Source of the DNA: Mesorhizobium sp. M8A.F.Ca.ET.218.01.1.1
GTDB lineage: Bacteria > Pseudomonadota > Alphaproteobacteria > Rhizobiales > Rhizobiaceae
DNA length: 64,000 nucleotides
NCBI RefSeq assembly: GCF_004791165.1
Contig: NZ_SRUZ01000012.1
Location: forward strand, 1 to 64,000
Direction of reading: 5' to 3'
Every line of letters starts with the position of its first letter. Positions within the stretch are counted from its first letter, which is position 1. Made by a program: the position numbers and the translations under genes. Shown in pieces: positions 38,008 to 45,716 of this stretch. The notes beneath the pieces are model-generated. The model saw only the letters and a program-made list of their open reading frames with translations. It was not told where the DNA came from and made no database searches.

Positions 38008-38942
38008 CGACACGCTCGATCGTTTTTCCGATCTACCGCAATCAGGCGAATATCCCCTCCCTGATGCAGGCGGTCGCCAATTTTCATGCCAGGTATGAGG
38101 GCGATATCGAGTTCGTCTTTGTCATCGATGGTTCGCCGGATGAATCGGGGCCCTTGCTTCTCAATGCGCTGAAGACCTCTGGCTTCGACTACAAGATCAT
38201 CTTTCACAGCCGGAATTTCGGCTCTTTCACCGCCATTCGAACCGGTCTCGAACATGCTTCTGGCGAGCATGTCGCCGCCATGGCCGCCGACCTGCAGGAG
38301 CCGCCGGAACTGATCGTGGAGTTCTTCTCGATCCTGGAGAAGGATGGCGCCGACGTCGTATTCGGGCGCAGGACGGGTCGCAATGATCCGCCGATAACGC
38401 GGGTTTTGTCGAAGGCGTTCTGGGCGGCCTACCGCAGGCTCGTCCTGCCCAGCATGCCGAGCGGTGGGGTCGATATTTTTGCTTGCAACCGCCAGGTGCT
38501 GGAAGCGATCCTGTCCATCGAGGAGCCCAACAGCTCGCTTGTCGTGCAATTGTTCTGGGTCGGCTTCAGGCGGGAATTCGTGCCCTATCGCCGCCGCGAA
38601 CGAGAGCACGGGACGAGTGCCTGGAGCATGGCCCGTCGGTTCAGATACATGATGGACAGCATCTTTTCGTTCTCCGATTTCCCAATAATTCTGACCCTTT
38701 GGGTGGGTTTCGCGGGCTGCCTGCTCAGCCTGCTGTTTGCAGCCGTTACCGTCGTGGCGCGGTTGCTCGGCAACATTGACGCAGCCGGCTACACAACACT
38801 GGTGCTGCTGATCGTGGGCTTCGGATCGGCCAGTCTGATGGTCCAGGGCATTCTGGGCTGCTATCTCTGGCGGGCGGTTGAAAACACCAAGTCACGGCCC
38901 CTGAGAGTGATCAGCCGCGTCGTCGAGGGGACATCGAAATGA
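38004..38942 (+). CDS. Family 2 glycosyltransferase with C-terminal membrane helices (WxcL-like)
   Basis: A GT2 enzyme of about 312 residues. The catalytic domain (1-225) has an N-terminal nucleotide-binding strand, the DGSPDESGPL acidic loop and MAADLQEPPELI, the DXD-like region of dolichyl-phosphate-sugar synthase relatives. Two hydrophobic helices (about 230-255 and 265-295) at the C terminus match the DPM1/GtrB/ArnC type that loads sugars onto a polyprenyl phosphate. GTG 38004 overlaps the previous stop and follows GGGAGG; ATG 37992 is the alternative. It probably transfers the amino sugar made by its neighbours. Confidence 0.86.
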   Translation: MTTRSIVFPIYRNQANIPSLMQAVANFHARYEGDIEFVFVIDGSPDESGPLLLNALKTSGFDYKIIFHSRNFGSFTAIRTGLEHASGEHVAAMAADLQEPPELIVEFFSILEKDGADVVFGRRTGRNDPPITRVLSKAFWAAYRRLVLPSMPSGGVDIFACNRQVLEAILSIEEPNSSLVVQLFWVGFRREFVPYRRREREHGTSAWSMARRFRYMMDSIFSFSDFPIILTLWVGFAGCLLSLLFAAVTVVARLLGNIDAAGYTTLVLLIVGFGSASLMVQGILGCYLWRAVENTKSRPLRVISRVVEGTSK

Positions 38943-39889
38943 CCGACAGGGCATTTTTTGTTCATGAGCAGGGCATCTGCGAAAGTCCGCATATCGGCCA
39001 GGGAACACGTATCTGGGCGTTTGCCCATGTTCTGCCGGGCGCCGTGATCGGGGCGGACTGCAACATTTGTGATCATGTTTTCATCGAGAACGACGTGGTG
39101 ATCGGCAATGACGTGACCATAAAGAGCGGCGTTCAATTGTGGGACGGCCTCCGCCTTGGGAACCGCGTGTTCGTCGGCCCAAACGCGACATTCACCAATG
39201 ATCGTTTCCCGCGCTCGAAAGAGTATCCCGAGGCATTTCTTCTGACGACGGTCGAGGACGGCGCATCAATAGGCGCCAATGCGACAATCCTGCCAGGCAT
39301 AGTCATCGGGCGTCAGGCGATGATCGGCGCAGGCGCGGTGGTGACCAAGAATGTTCCCGCCAATGCCGTGGTGGTCGGAAATCCAGCCATCATCATCGGC
39401 TACCAGACCGGTCCGCAAATCCAGCCGACGGTGACGCAGACATTCCCCGATATGCCCGGCGAAAGAATGCCGCTTGGCATCGGCGGCAGCGAACTCTGGA
39501 GGCTGCCGCATTTTGGCGACCTGCGCGGCGAGATCGCACCGCTGGAGTTCGGTTCGAACCTGCCCTTCAAACCGGCGCGCTCCTTTCTGGTCTACGGTGT
39601 GCCTTCCGACAAGGTCAGGGGCGAGCACGCACATCGCGAATGCCATCAATTCCTGATCGCGGCCCATGGGCGGCTTTCCGTTGTCCTCGACAACGGCCAT
39701 GACAGAAAAGAGGTTTCTCTGGCCGAACCGTCGATCGGGCTCTACATGCCGCCGGGCATCTGGGGAATCCAGTACAAATTCCAGCCGGACACGGTCCTGC
39801 TGGTCATGGCTTCGCATCACTATGATGCGGGTGACTACATCAGGGACTATACGGATTTCCTCAGCGTAGTCGGACAGGACGGCCGTTGA
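38939..39889 (+). CDS. Bifunctional acetyltransferase / sugar 3,4-ketoisomerase (WxcM-like fusion)
   Basis: A fusion of two enzymes in 316 residues. Residues 1-160 form a left-handed beta helix of hexapeptide repeats (IGADCNICDHVFIENDVVIG and later copies), like FdtC/WbpD sugar N-acetyltransferases. Residues about 175-316 form a cupin of the FdtA/WxcM-C type, with HAHRECHQFLIAAHGRLSVV and a C-terminal HYDAGDYIRDY. FdtA isomerises dTDP-4-keto-6-deoxyglucose to the 3-keto galactose form. FdtC acetylates the 3-amino group. With the adjacent aminotransferase, all three late steps to dTDP-Fuc3NAc are present. The start overlaps the previous stop (ATGA). Confidence 0.9.
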   Translation: MTDRAFFVHEQGICESPHIGQGTRIWAFAHVLPGAVIGADCNICDHVFIENDVVIGNDVTIKSGVQLWDGLRLGNRVFVGPNATFTNDRFPRSKEYPEAFLLTTVEDGASIGANATILPGIVIGRQAMIGAGAVVTKNVPANAVVVGNPAIIIGYQTGPQIQPTVTQTFPDMPGERMPLGIGGSELWRLPHFGDLRGEIAPLEFGSNLPFKPARSFLVYGVPSDKVRGEHAHRECHQFLIAAHGRLSVVLDNGHDRKEVSLAEPSIGLYMPPGIWGIQYKFQPDTVLLVMASHHYDAGDYIRDYTDFLSVVGQDGR

Positions 39890-39893
39890 CCGA

Positions 39894-40259
39894 ATGCGCG
39901 CAGACGCTGTCCGCTTCCTCGTCGCCGGTGGTCTCAACACAGCCTTCACCAGCCTCATCTATTTTGCCGCCCTCGCTGTCCTGCCTTCAGGTCTTTCCTA
40001 TGCCATTGCCTGGCTGACAGGTCTGTTGTTCGTCATGGTGCTCTATCCGAAACGCGTTTTCCCAGGCGGCCGCACCGCCCTTGCGGACCGGCTGGCGATG
40101 GGCGGCCTGGTGGTCGTCGTGTTCCTGATCGGATTGGCAAGCCTTCATTTTCTACGAGACATCCTCGAAAACGCGCTGGCCGCATACCTCGCCACCCTCG
40201 CCATCACGACGAGTCTCAATTTCCTGGCCTCTCGATGGATACTTCGCAGAGCGCTCTGA
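39894..40259 (+). CDS. GtrA family membrane protein
   Basis: A 121-residue protein with four hydrophobic helices. Conserved marks are the first helix RFLVAGGLNTAFTSLIYF, a Lys/Arg-rich loop YPKRVFPGG and the final TTSLNFLASRWI. GtrA proteins are thought to flip polyprenyl-phosphate sugars, acting with GtrB-like transferases such as the neighbour at 38004. It lies 4 bases after the previous stop and is the last gene of the unit. The position corresponds to the small membrane protein in wxc-type loci. Confidence 0.88.
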   Translation: MRADAVRFLVAGGLNTAFTSLIYFAALAVLPSGLSYAIAWLTGLLFVMVLYPKRVFPGGRTALADRLAMGGLVVVVFLIGLASLHFLRDILENALAAYLATLAITTSLNFLASRWILRRAL

Positions 40260-40491
40260 TCGAAGTTGTCTCGGCAGCATTTCGACCCCCCACATCATGA
40301 CGACCGAATGGAACATCACATAGCGGGAGCAGGTTGCCGCAACGGCGCCAGCCTGCTGCTCTGAATTGTCCCGGATGAGCCGCGAGCGTGAAATCCCAAC
40401 AACCCTCATTGTCATCGGACAGCCATGCTTCACCGAGCTTGCCTGGACCATCCGCGGGCAAGCAAAGGTGAATCAGCAGCTGAACATGGAA
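40260..40491. other. Gap between the wxc-like unit and tRNA-Leu
   Basis: No supportable gene. A minus-strand frame crosses into the tRNA (40216-40521), so it is not coding as a whole. No promoter or terminator stands out. Confidence 0.4.
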
Positions 40492-40576
40492 TGGTGCCCC
40501 TAGCCGGGATCGAACCAGCACTCCTTGCGGAACTCGATTTTGAGTCGAGCGCGTCTACCAATTCCGCCATAGGGGC
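40492..40576 (-). tRNA. tRNA-Leu (anticodon CAA)
   Basis: The minus strand folds as a complete class II tRNA of 85 bases including an encoded CCA (40492-40494). The acceptor GCCCCTA pairs with TAGGGGC. The anticodon stem CTCGA/TCGAG encloses CTCAAAA with anticodon CAA, which reads UUG. A variable arm and GGTTCGATCC T arm follow. Confidence 0.97.
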
Positions 40577-40604
40577 TCAGGCCGGGCGGCCTGGATGGGC
40601 GCGG

Positions 40605-40632
40605 ACTATACGGTCGGAGGCCTGTTCGTCAA
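40605..40632 (-). promoter_or_regulatory. Sigma-70 promoter of tRNA-Leu
   Basis: On the minus strand TTGACG (40627-40632) and TATAGT (40605-40610) are 16 bases apart. The pair lies about 29 bases before the mature tRNA 5' end, the usual distance for a tRNA promoter. Confidence 0.7.
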
Positions 40633-40845
40633 CTGGCCTGTTGCAGATTTGCCGATGTCGGCGGGCTTGAACCCGCGCCTTACGATTCCGTAAACAGCGC
40701 TGCCATTGTGCGGCACGGAAAATCTTTCTAGACAGGCTCGCGTTCAAATGTCCGCGAAAGCGATGGCTGCGGCGCTTTAGGCCCTTGTCTCATGCATGCC
40801 GGTATCCGAGAACCGCAGCACGCACGATATCCACTAGGAGAGCCG

Positions 40846-41439
40846 ATGCTTCGCGGACTGTACGACTGGACCTTGTCACTGGCGGCCCGCAAATCCGCCG
40901 AATGGTGGCTGGCCTTCATCGCTTTCGTCGAAAGCTCGGTATTCCTGGTGCCGGCCGATGTGCTCTATCTGCCGATGGCATTGTCGCGGCCGGACCGGGC
41001 CTATCGCTATGCCTTCATCGCCACCGTCGCTTCGGTGCTGGGCGGCATTGCGGGCTGGTTCATCGGCCACTACGCCTATGACGCGGTGGCGCGGCCTATC
41101 CTCGAATTCTACGGCAAGTATGACGAGTTCGAACAGTTGCGCTCCTCCGCGGGCGTAAGCATCGAGTTCATCGCCCTGATGCTGGTCACCTCGGGTGCGG
41201 CGCATCTGCCGCCGATCAAGGTGGTGACGATCCTGTCCGGCGCCCTGGGCGTCAACCTGGCGCTGTTCATCGTGCTGGCGATCATCGCGCGTGGCGGCCG
41301 CTTCCTGCTCCTGGCGTGGCTTTTGCGCCGCTATGGCGAGCCAATCCGCGAATTCATCGAAAAGCGCCTGGGCCTGATCGCCGGCGCCGCCGCGGTTGCC
41401 CTGATTTTGCTCTATATCCTGATCAAATACGCCCTCTGA
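40846..41439 (+). CDS. YqaA family (VTT/SNARE-associated) membrane protein
   Basis: A 197-residue DedA-like membrane protein of the YqaA group. Family signatures are FVESSVFLVPADVLYLPMAL near residue 29, a helix pair with GGIAGWFIGHYAYD, and a C-terminal long helix. AGGAG before ATG 40846 fixes the start; an in-frame ATG 54 bases earlier lacks one. DedA relatives move lipids across the membrane in some bacteria, but the substrate here is unknown. The DsbB-like gene follows 82 bases downstream in the same direction, an arrangement common in Rhizobiales. Confidence 0.86.
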   Translation: MLRGLYDWTLSLAARKSAEWWLAFIAFVESSVFLVPADVLYLPMALSRPDRAYRYAFIATVASVLGGIAGWFIGHYAYDAVARPILEFYGKYDEFEQLRSSAGVSIEFIALMLVTSGAAHLPPIKVVTILSGALGVNLALFIVLAIIARGGRFLLLAWLLRRYGEPIREFIEKRLGLIAGAAAVALILLYILIKYAL

Positions 41440-41521
41440 AGCATCTCTCTCGAATCGCGTAACGGTTTCGCGAAAGCGGCAGGCGGACCTGCGGGCGGCG
41501 AACACAACGGACGATAGAACC

Positions 41522-42040
41522 ATGACAGCGACCATGAATGCCGATACCGGACGCCAGCGGACACGCGCTGCCCTGTTTCTCGCGGTCGCGATGGCCGCGA
41601 CCGTTGGCTCGGCGCTCGGCTTCCAGCACATTGGCGGCTACATCCCCTGCCATCTCTGTCTGGAACAGCGCACGCCATACTACATCGGCGTGCCCTTGAT
41701 GGTGCTGGCGGTGATCGCATCGATGCTGCGCGCACCGGCATGGGTGGCGCGCGGTCTGCTGGCCATCGGCGGCCTCTTGATGCTCTACGGCCTTTATCTT
41801 GGCGTCTATCACTCCGGCGTCGAATGGGCCTGGTGGCAGGGTCCGGCCGATTGCACGGCGGGCGCCGGCCCGGTCGACACCGGCGGCAAAGGCGTGCTCG
41901 ACGCGCTCGACAAATTCGTGCCGCCCTCTTGCGACAAGGCGGCGCTGCGCATCCTTGGCCTGTCACTGGCCGGCTGGAACGCCATCGCCAGCTTGATCCT
42001 CGCCGCCATCGCCTTCCGCGGCGCATTTTCCCGCGACTGA
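41522..42040 (+). CDS. Disulfide bond formation protein B-like
   Basis: A 172-residue inner-membrane quinone-linked thiol oxidase with four helices. The first periplasmic pair is Cys43/Cys46 (CHLC) next to a quinone-facing EQR segment. The second pair is Cys111/Cys137 in a long periplasmic loop, the pattern that re-oxidises DsbA. No dsbA is adjacent. It follows the YqaA-like gene and precedes a dispersed palindrome. The family fit is good; E. coli DsbB is slightly longer. Confidence 0.9.
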   Translation: MTATMNADTGRQRTRAALFLAVAMAATVGSALGFQHIGGYIPCHLCLEQRTPYYIGVPLMVLAVIASMLRAPAWVARGLLAIGGLLMLYGLYLGVYHSGVEWAWWQGPADCTAGAGPVDTGGKGVLDALDKFVPPSCDKAALRILGLSLAGWNAIASLILAAIAFRGAFSRD

Positions 42041-42114
42041 ACCAGCGCGACGCAGAGTTCGTCCAGAAATTCGGCAGGCCCAGAAATTCGGCGGGCTGAG
42101 TCGGATCGCGCGGC

Positions 42115-42206
42115 TCTCGAGAACCGGAGCGGAGCGTGCTTAAGTACGTGAGCGCCGGAAGCGCAGAAAGCTGCGTCAGGCGGCCAGCCTTCCGGATTCT
42201 CGAAAA
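42115..42206. repeat. Palindromic dispersed intergenic element
   Basis: TCTCGAGAACCGGA (42115-42128) pairs imperfectly with TCCGGATTCTCGAAAA (42191-42206), and a smaller palindrome around GCTTAAGTACG lies inside. The element sits between convergent dsbB-like and HNH genes and also reaches toward the HNH stop codon. Similar repeats recur in Phyllobacteriaceae intergenic regions. It may double as a terminator. Confidence 0.55.
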
Positions 42207-42207
42207 C

Positions 42208-42765
42208 TCAAGGCTCCAGTTCGACGTCCCAGTAGAGATAATCCATCCAGCTTTCATGCAGATGGTTGGGCGGGAACAGCCGGCCGTTGTTGTGCAGATC
42301 ATGCACCGTCGGCTGGTAGGGCTTCTGCAGAGGAAACATCTTGGCATGCGCCGGCATCATGCCGCCCTTCCTCAGATTGCAAGGCGAACAGGCGGCGACG
42401 ACGTTCTCCCATGTCGTCGCGCCGCCGCGATGACGGGGGATGACGTGGTCGAAGGTCAGGTCCTCGGGCGTGCCGCAATACTGGCACTGGAAGCGGTCGC
42501 GCAGGAAGACGTTGAAGCGGGTGAACGCCGGGTGCCTCGACGGCTTCACATAGGCCTTCAGGCTGACCACGCTCGGCAGCTTCATCGAGAAGGTCGGCGA
42601 GGACACCGCATGCTCGTATTCGGCGACGATGTTCACCCGGTCGAGGAATACCGCCTTGATGGCGTCCTGCCAGGACCAGAGCGACAAGGGGTAATAGCTG
42701 AGCGGACGGTAATCCGCATTCAGCACCAGCGCTGGAAGCCCATCCGGAGATACGGCAACCGTCAC
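42208..42765 (-). CDS. HNH endonuclease
   Basis: A 185-residue protein with a C-terminal HNH fold. The zinc Cys pairs are in QCQYCGT and ACSPCNLRK, the catalytic region is LTFDHVIPRHRGG, and the final HNH asparagine is in TTWENVVAACSPCN. GTG 42765 has a perfect AAGGAGG 8 bases upstream, so it is preferred over an earlier in-frame GTG. A PGLPALVLNADYRPLSYYPLS N terminus is typical of the cyanobacterial/alphaproteobacterial stand-alone HNH family. No intron, intein or restriction partner is next to it, so its biological role is unknown. Confidence 0.9.
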   Translation of the reverse strand: MTVAVSPDGLPALVLNADYRPLSYYPLSLWSWQDAIKAVFLDRVNIVAEYEHAVSSPTFSMKLPSVVSLKAYVKPSRHPAFTRFNVFLRDRFQCQYCGTPEDLTFDHVIPRHRGGATTWENVVAACSPCNLRKGGMMPAHAKMFPLQKPYQPTVHDLHNNGRLFPPNHLHESWMDYLYWDVELEP

Positions 42766-42773
42766 CTTGTTGA

Positions 42774-42780
42774 CCTCCTT
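42774..42780 (-). promoter_or_regulatory. Perfect Shine-Dalgarno that sets the HNH gene start
   Basis: AAGGAGG on the minus strand lies 8 bases before GTG 42765. The earlier in-frame GTG would put this site inside the gene, so the downstream start is favoured. Confidence 0.65.
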
Positions 42781-42953
42781 GGTTCGCACATGATCCCGAA
42801 AATCGAATTCGACTTTCGGAAAGGGTCACGTGCTGCTTCAAAAGCCCGACCGTTCGGCGCGGATACTGTAAGCCTGACATGACAGGGATGTGAAGCGGAT
42901 TGTCGCGGGCGCGGCGTGCCAAAAACACATGATTTTTATGCTTTTTTGCGGAT

Positions 42954-43595
42954 TCAGGCCGGCGGTGCGGCGTCTCGGCCCCTGGTTTCGCGATAATAGG
43001 ACCAGAAAAGCCGCGATGCGACACCTCGCCACGGGCTCCATGATTCGGCCAAGGCGATCAGTGTTTTCTCAGGCGGGCGCGGGTCGATGCCGAGCGCGTG
43101 GCCGACGGCGCTCTGCAGGGCGACGTCACGCGCCGGGAAAATATCGGGGTGTCCGGCGGCAAACAACAGATACACTTCCGCCGTCCAGGGGCCGATACCA
43201 GGCACCGCTGTCATTGCCGCGATCGCTTCCCCGGCGTCGAGCGAACAGAGATGATGCAGGTCGAGGCCGTCGGCCACCGCTTGGGCGACCGCGACAAGAC
43301 CACGCTGCTTGGGCCGCGACAGACCGGCCTCGCGAAACATGTCCTCGCCGGCGGCAAGGATAGCCCGCGGCGTTAGCGGATCGACCAGTTTCGTCAGCCG
43401 GCCGAAGATGGCATCGGCACTCGCCCGGGAAACTTGCTGCGACACGATGATCGAGGCGAGGCTCCTGAACCCGGGCTCCGAAAGCCTGAGCGGCACCTCG
43501 CCGGCCATGCCGCGCACTTTTTCCAGGCGCGGATCGATGATGCAAAGCGCATCCAGCCCCCGCTCAACGTCGTCCAGTGTCGCGATGCGCTGCAT
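42954..43595 (-). CDS. DNA-3-methyladenine glycosylase II (AlkA-type)
   Basis: A base-excision glycosylase that removes alkylated bases, 213 residues. The helix-hairpin-helix VPGIGPWTAEVYLL (about 137-150) is followed by FPARDVALQSA with the catalytic aspartate. An upstream SIIVSQQVSRASADAIFGRL helix is family-typical. The N-terminal TBP-like domain of E. coli AlkA is missing, as in many alphaproteobacterial members. ATG 43595 starts the domain; 45 in-frame codons upstream are rejected. It is divergent from gluQ, 75 bases away. Confidence 0.93.
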   Translation of the reverse strand: MQRIATLDDVERGLDALCIIDPRLEKVRGMAGEVPLRLSEPGFRSLASIIVSQQVSRASADAIFGRLTKLVDPLTPRAILAAGEDMFREAGLSRPKQRGLVAVAQAVADGLDLHHLCSLDAGEAIAAMTAVPGIGPWTAEVYLLFAAGHPDIFPARDVALQSAVGHALGIDPRPPEKTLIALAESWSPWRGVASRLFWSYYRETRGRDAAPPA

Positions 43596-43670
43596 GGTAT
43601 CCTTGTCCGCGAATGTGCCGCAAAGTAGCAACCGCCAAAACCGCAGCACAACCCGATTGCCGCCCGAGAC

Positions 43671-44546
43671 ATGACGCTCCTGACATTCCGCTTCGCGCCC
43701 AGCCCCAATGGCGAACTGCATCTGGGCCACGCCTATTCGGCGTTGCTCAACCAGAAGCTCGCAAAGGCGTCAGGCGGCCGTCTGCTGCTGCGCATCGAGG
43801 ATATCGACACCACACGCTGCACGCCGGAGTTCGAGGCGGGCATGCTTGCCGACCTGAAATGGCTGGGGCTTGGCTGGCAAGAGCCCGTGCGCCGCCAGTC
43901 CGAGCATTTCGCGGAATACCGGACGGTGCTCGAGCGCCTGATCCGCGAGGAACTGGTCTATCCCGCCTTCATGAGCCGTGGCGAGATCAGGGCTTTCATC
44001 GCCGACAGCGAAATGCGCGGGCGCGACTGGCCGCGCGATCCCGACGGTGTGCCGCTCTATCCGCCAGCCGACAAGGCATTGCCGATGAAGGAACGCAGGC
44101 GGCGGATTGCCGAGAATACACCCTTCGCCTGGCGGCTGGACGTCGGCGCCGCCATGGCGCGTGCCGGCAAGGACCTCGCATGGGCCGAATTCACCGATGA
44201 GACGCTATCCGCGACGCACCTGGTCGAGGCCCGTCCGCAGGACTGGGGCGACGTGATCGTGGCGCGCCGCGACATCCCGACCAGCTACCACCTCGCCGTC
44301 ATCGTCGACGACGCGCTGCAAGGCGTCAGCCATGTCGTGCGCGGACAGGACCTGTTTTCCGCGACCGGCGTGCAGCGACTGCTTCAGGAGATTCTGGGAT
44401 TGCAGCCACCCGCCTATTTCCACCATCGGCTGGTCCTAGGGCCGGACGGGCGAAAACTGTCGAAGAGCCTCAGGGATGCCGGCCTTGCCGCCTTGCGTGA
44501 TGCCGGCGCTTCGCCGGACGATGTCAGGCGGACGATCGGGCTCTGA
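43671..44546 (+). CDS. gluQ: Glutamyl-Q tRNA(Asp) synthetase
   Basis: Attaches glutamate to the queuosine at position 34 of tRNA-Asp. The 291 residues are a truncated class I GlnRS/GluRS with no anticodon domain. HIGH-type PNGELHLGHA is at about 12-21, and KLSKS sits near the C terminus. The usual zinc-binding cysteines are missing: the segment that is normally Cys-rich reads LVYPAFMSRGEIRA. The gene is divergent from the glycosylase gene. The start codon follows a weak ribosome site. Confidence 0.94.
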   Translation: MTLLTFRFAPSPNGELHLGHAYSALLNQKLAKASGGRLLLRIEDIDTTRCTPEFEAGMLADLKWLGLGWQEPVRRQSEHFAEYRTVLERLIREELVYPAFMSRGEIRAFIADSEMRGRDWPRDPDGVPLYPPADKALPMKERRRRIAENTPFAWRLDVGAAMARAGKDLAWAEFTDETLSATHLVEARPQDWGDVIVARRDIPTSYHLAVIVDDALQGVSHVVRGQDLFSATGVQRLLQEILGLQPPAYFHHRLVLGPDGRKLSKSLRDAGLAALRDAGASPDDVRRTIGL

Positions 44547-44696
44547 GCCCAGCAATCCTTGGGAGACACCTTTTGAGCCCTTCACCCGTTGAATTCCGGT
44601 GATGTATGGATCAACGGTTTGGTTTTGCGCGCCAGGTTGAACAGGGTTAGAGCATCGCCACGGTCAATTCTCACCAGTACGGCGGTCTCCGGAAAA

Positions 44697-45593
44697 ATGC
44701 ACAGCATCAAGCGGTTCATCCCCGCCACCTTCGTTGTCTTGTGGGCAACCGGCTTCATCGGCGCCCGCTACGCCATGCCGTGGGCGGAGCCATTCACCTT
44801 CCTCGCGGCGCGTTTCGTCATAGCCGCCATCCTGCTGGCAGTGCTGATGCTTGTGCTGGGCTCGAAGCGAGCCACCCGCGAGGAGGCGCTGCATGCCACC
44901 GGTGCCGGCGTGCTGATGCATGGCGTCTATCTCGGCGCCGTCTTCTGGGCCATCCACAGGGGTATGCCCGCCGGATTTTCGGCCCTTATCGTCGGCTTGC
45001 AGCCGCTGATCACTGCGGTGCTTGCCGGCAAGTTCCTGGGCGAGGCCATCCTGCCGCGCCACTGGCTTGGCCTTGGCATCGGCCTGGTCGGCATCGTCAT
45101 TGTGCTGTGGCCAAAACTCGGCGCGCTCGGCGGCGGCGTAACGGTGGCGACGCTGACCGCCTCGCTGGTCTCGGTGCTCGGCATGAGCGCCGGAACCATC
45201 TGGCAGAAGCGCTTTGCCTCCGGCGGCGACCTCGTCGCGGCCACCATGTGGCAATATATCGGCGGCGCCTCGCTGATGATCGTGGCCGCGCTCGCCTTCG
45301 AAACGCACGCCGTCGTCATCAACGGCGAACTGATCTTCGCCATGGCCTGGTTGGTGCTGGTGCTGTCGCTCGGCGCAATCTTCCTGTTGATGGTGATGAT
45401 CCGCGACGGTGAGATGTCGAAAGTGGCGTCGTTGTTCTACCTTGTGCCGGCGGTGACGGCCATCATCGCCTGGGCTCTGTTCAACGAACAACTCAACGCA
45501 CTTCAGATCGCCGGCATGGCGATCACCACCTTTGGCGTGGGCCTGGCAACGGCGCGACCGGCCAGGGGAGGAATTGAGGAATTGCAGAACTGA
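44697..45593 (+). CDS. EamA/DMT family transporter
   Basis: A 298-residue inner-membrane exporter with ten helices in two EamA repeats. Helix 1 has FVVLWATGFIGARYA, a strong family signature, and the second repeat begins around LTASLVSVLGMSAGTIWQKR. ATG 44697 starts this domain; in-frame codons upstream are less likely. The last residues, GGIEELQN, are encoded by the left arm of a large inverted repeat, so the natural C terminus may have been replaced. Not obviously linked to the exporter at 19586. Substrate unknown. Confidence 0.88.
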   Translation: MHSIKRFIPATFVVLWATGFIGARYAMPWAEPFTFLAARFVIAAILLAVLMLVLGSKRATREEALHATGAGVLMHGVYLGAVFWAIHRGMPAGFSALIVGLQPLITAVLAGKFLGEAILPRHWLGLGIGLVGIVIVLWPKLGALGGGVTVATLTASLVSVLGMSAGTIWQKRFASGGDLVAATMWQYIGGASLMIVAALAFETHAVVINGELIFAMAWLVLVLSLGAIFLLMVMIRDGEMSKVASLFYLVPAVTAIIAWALFNEQLNALQIAGMAITTFGVGLATARPARGGIEELQN

Positions 45594-45712
45594 GGAATTG
45601 AAGAATTGAAGAAGAAGTGCACGGCGCCGGATATGGCGCCTTTTTCTCCAATTCCTCAGTTCTTCAACTCCTCAATTCCTCATTCCTTCAATTCCTCCGT
45701 TCTTCAATTCCG
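45574..45712. repeat. Large inverted repeat built from GAGGAATTGA-like units
   Basis: The left arm (45574-45617) has four to five copies of a GGAATTGA/AGAATTGA unit. The right arm (45647-45712) carries the reverse complement with about six units such as TTCAATTCCTC. A perfect terminator hairpin lies in the middle. The left arm overlaps the end of the DMT gene and the right arm ends just before the YihY stop. An imperfect stem of over 40 bp can form. Confidence 0.85.
45623..45645 (+). terminator. Terminator at the centre of the inverted repeat
   Basis: GGCGCC (45623-45628), a 6-base loop, GGCGCC (45635-45640) and TTTTT form a rho-independent terminator for the rightward DMT gene. On the minus strand it is not followed by T residues. 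Confidence 0.7.
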
Positions 45713-45716
45713 CCGG

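Noticed and set aside
40216..40521. Minus-strand frame of about 100 codons after the GtrA gene
   Set aside because: It starts inside the tRNA-Leu gene and overlaps the GtrA end. No domain or ribosome site is seen.
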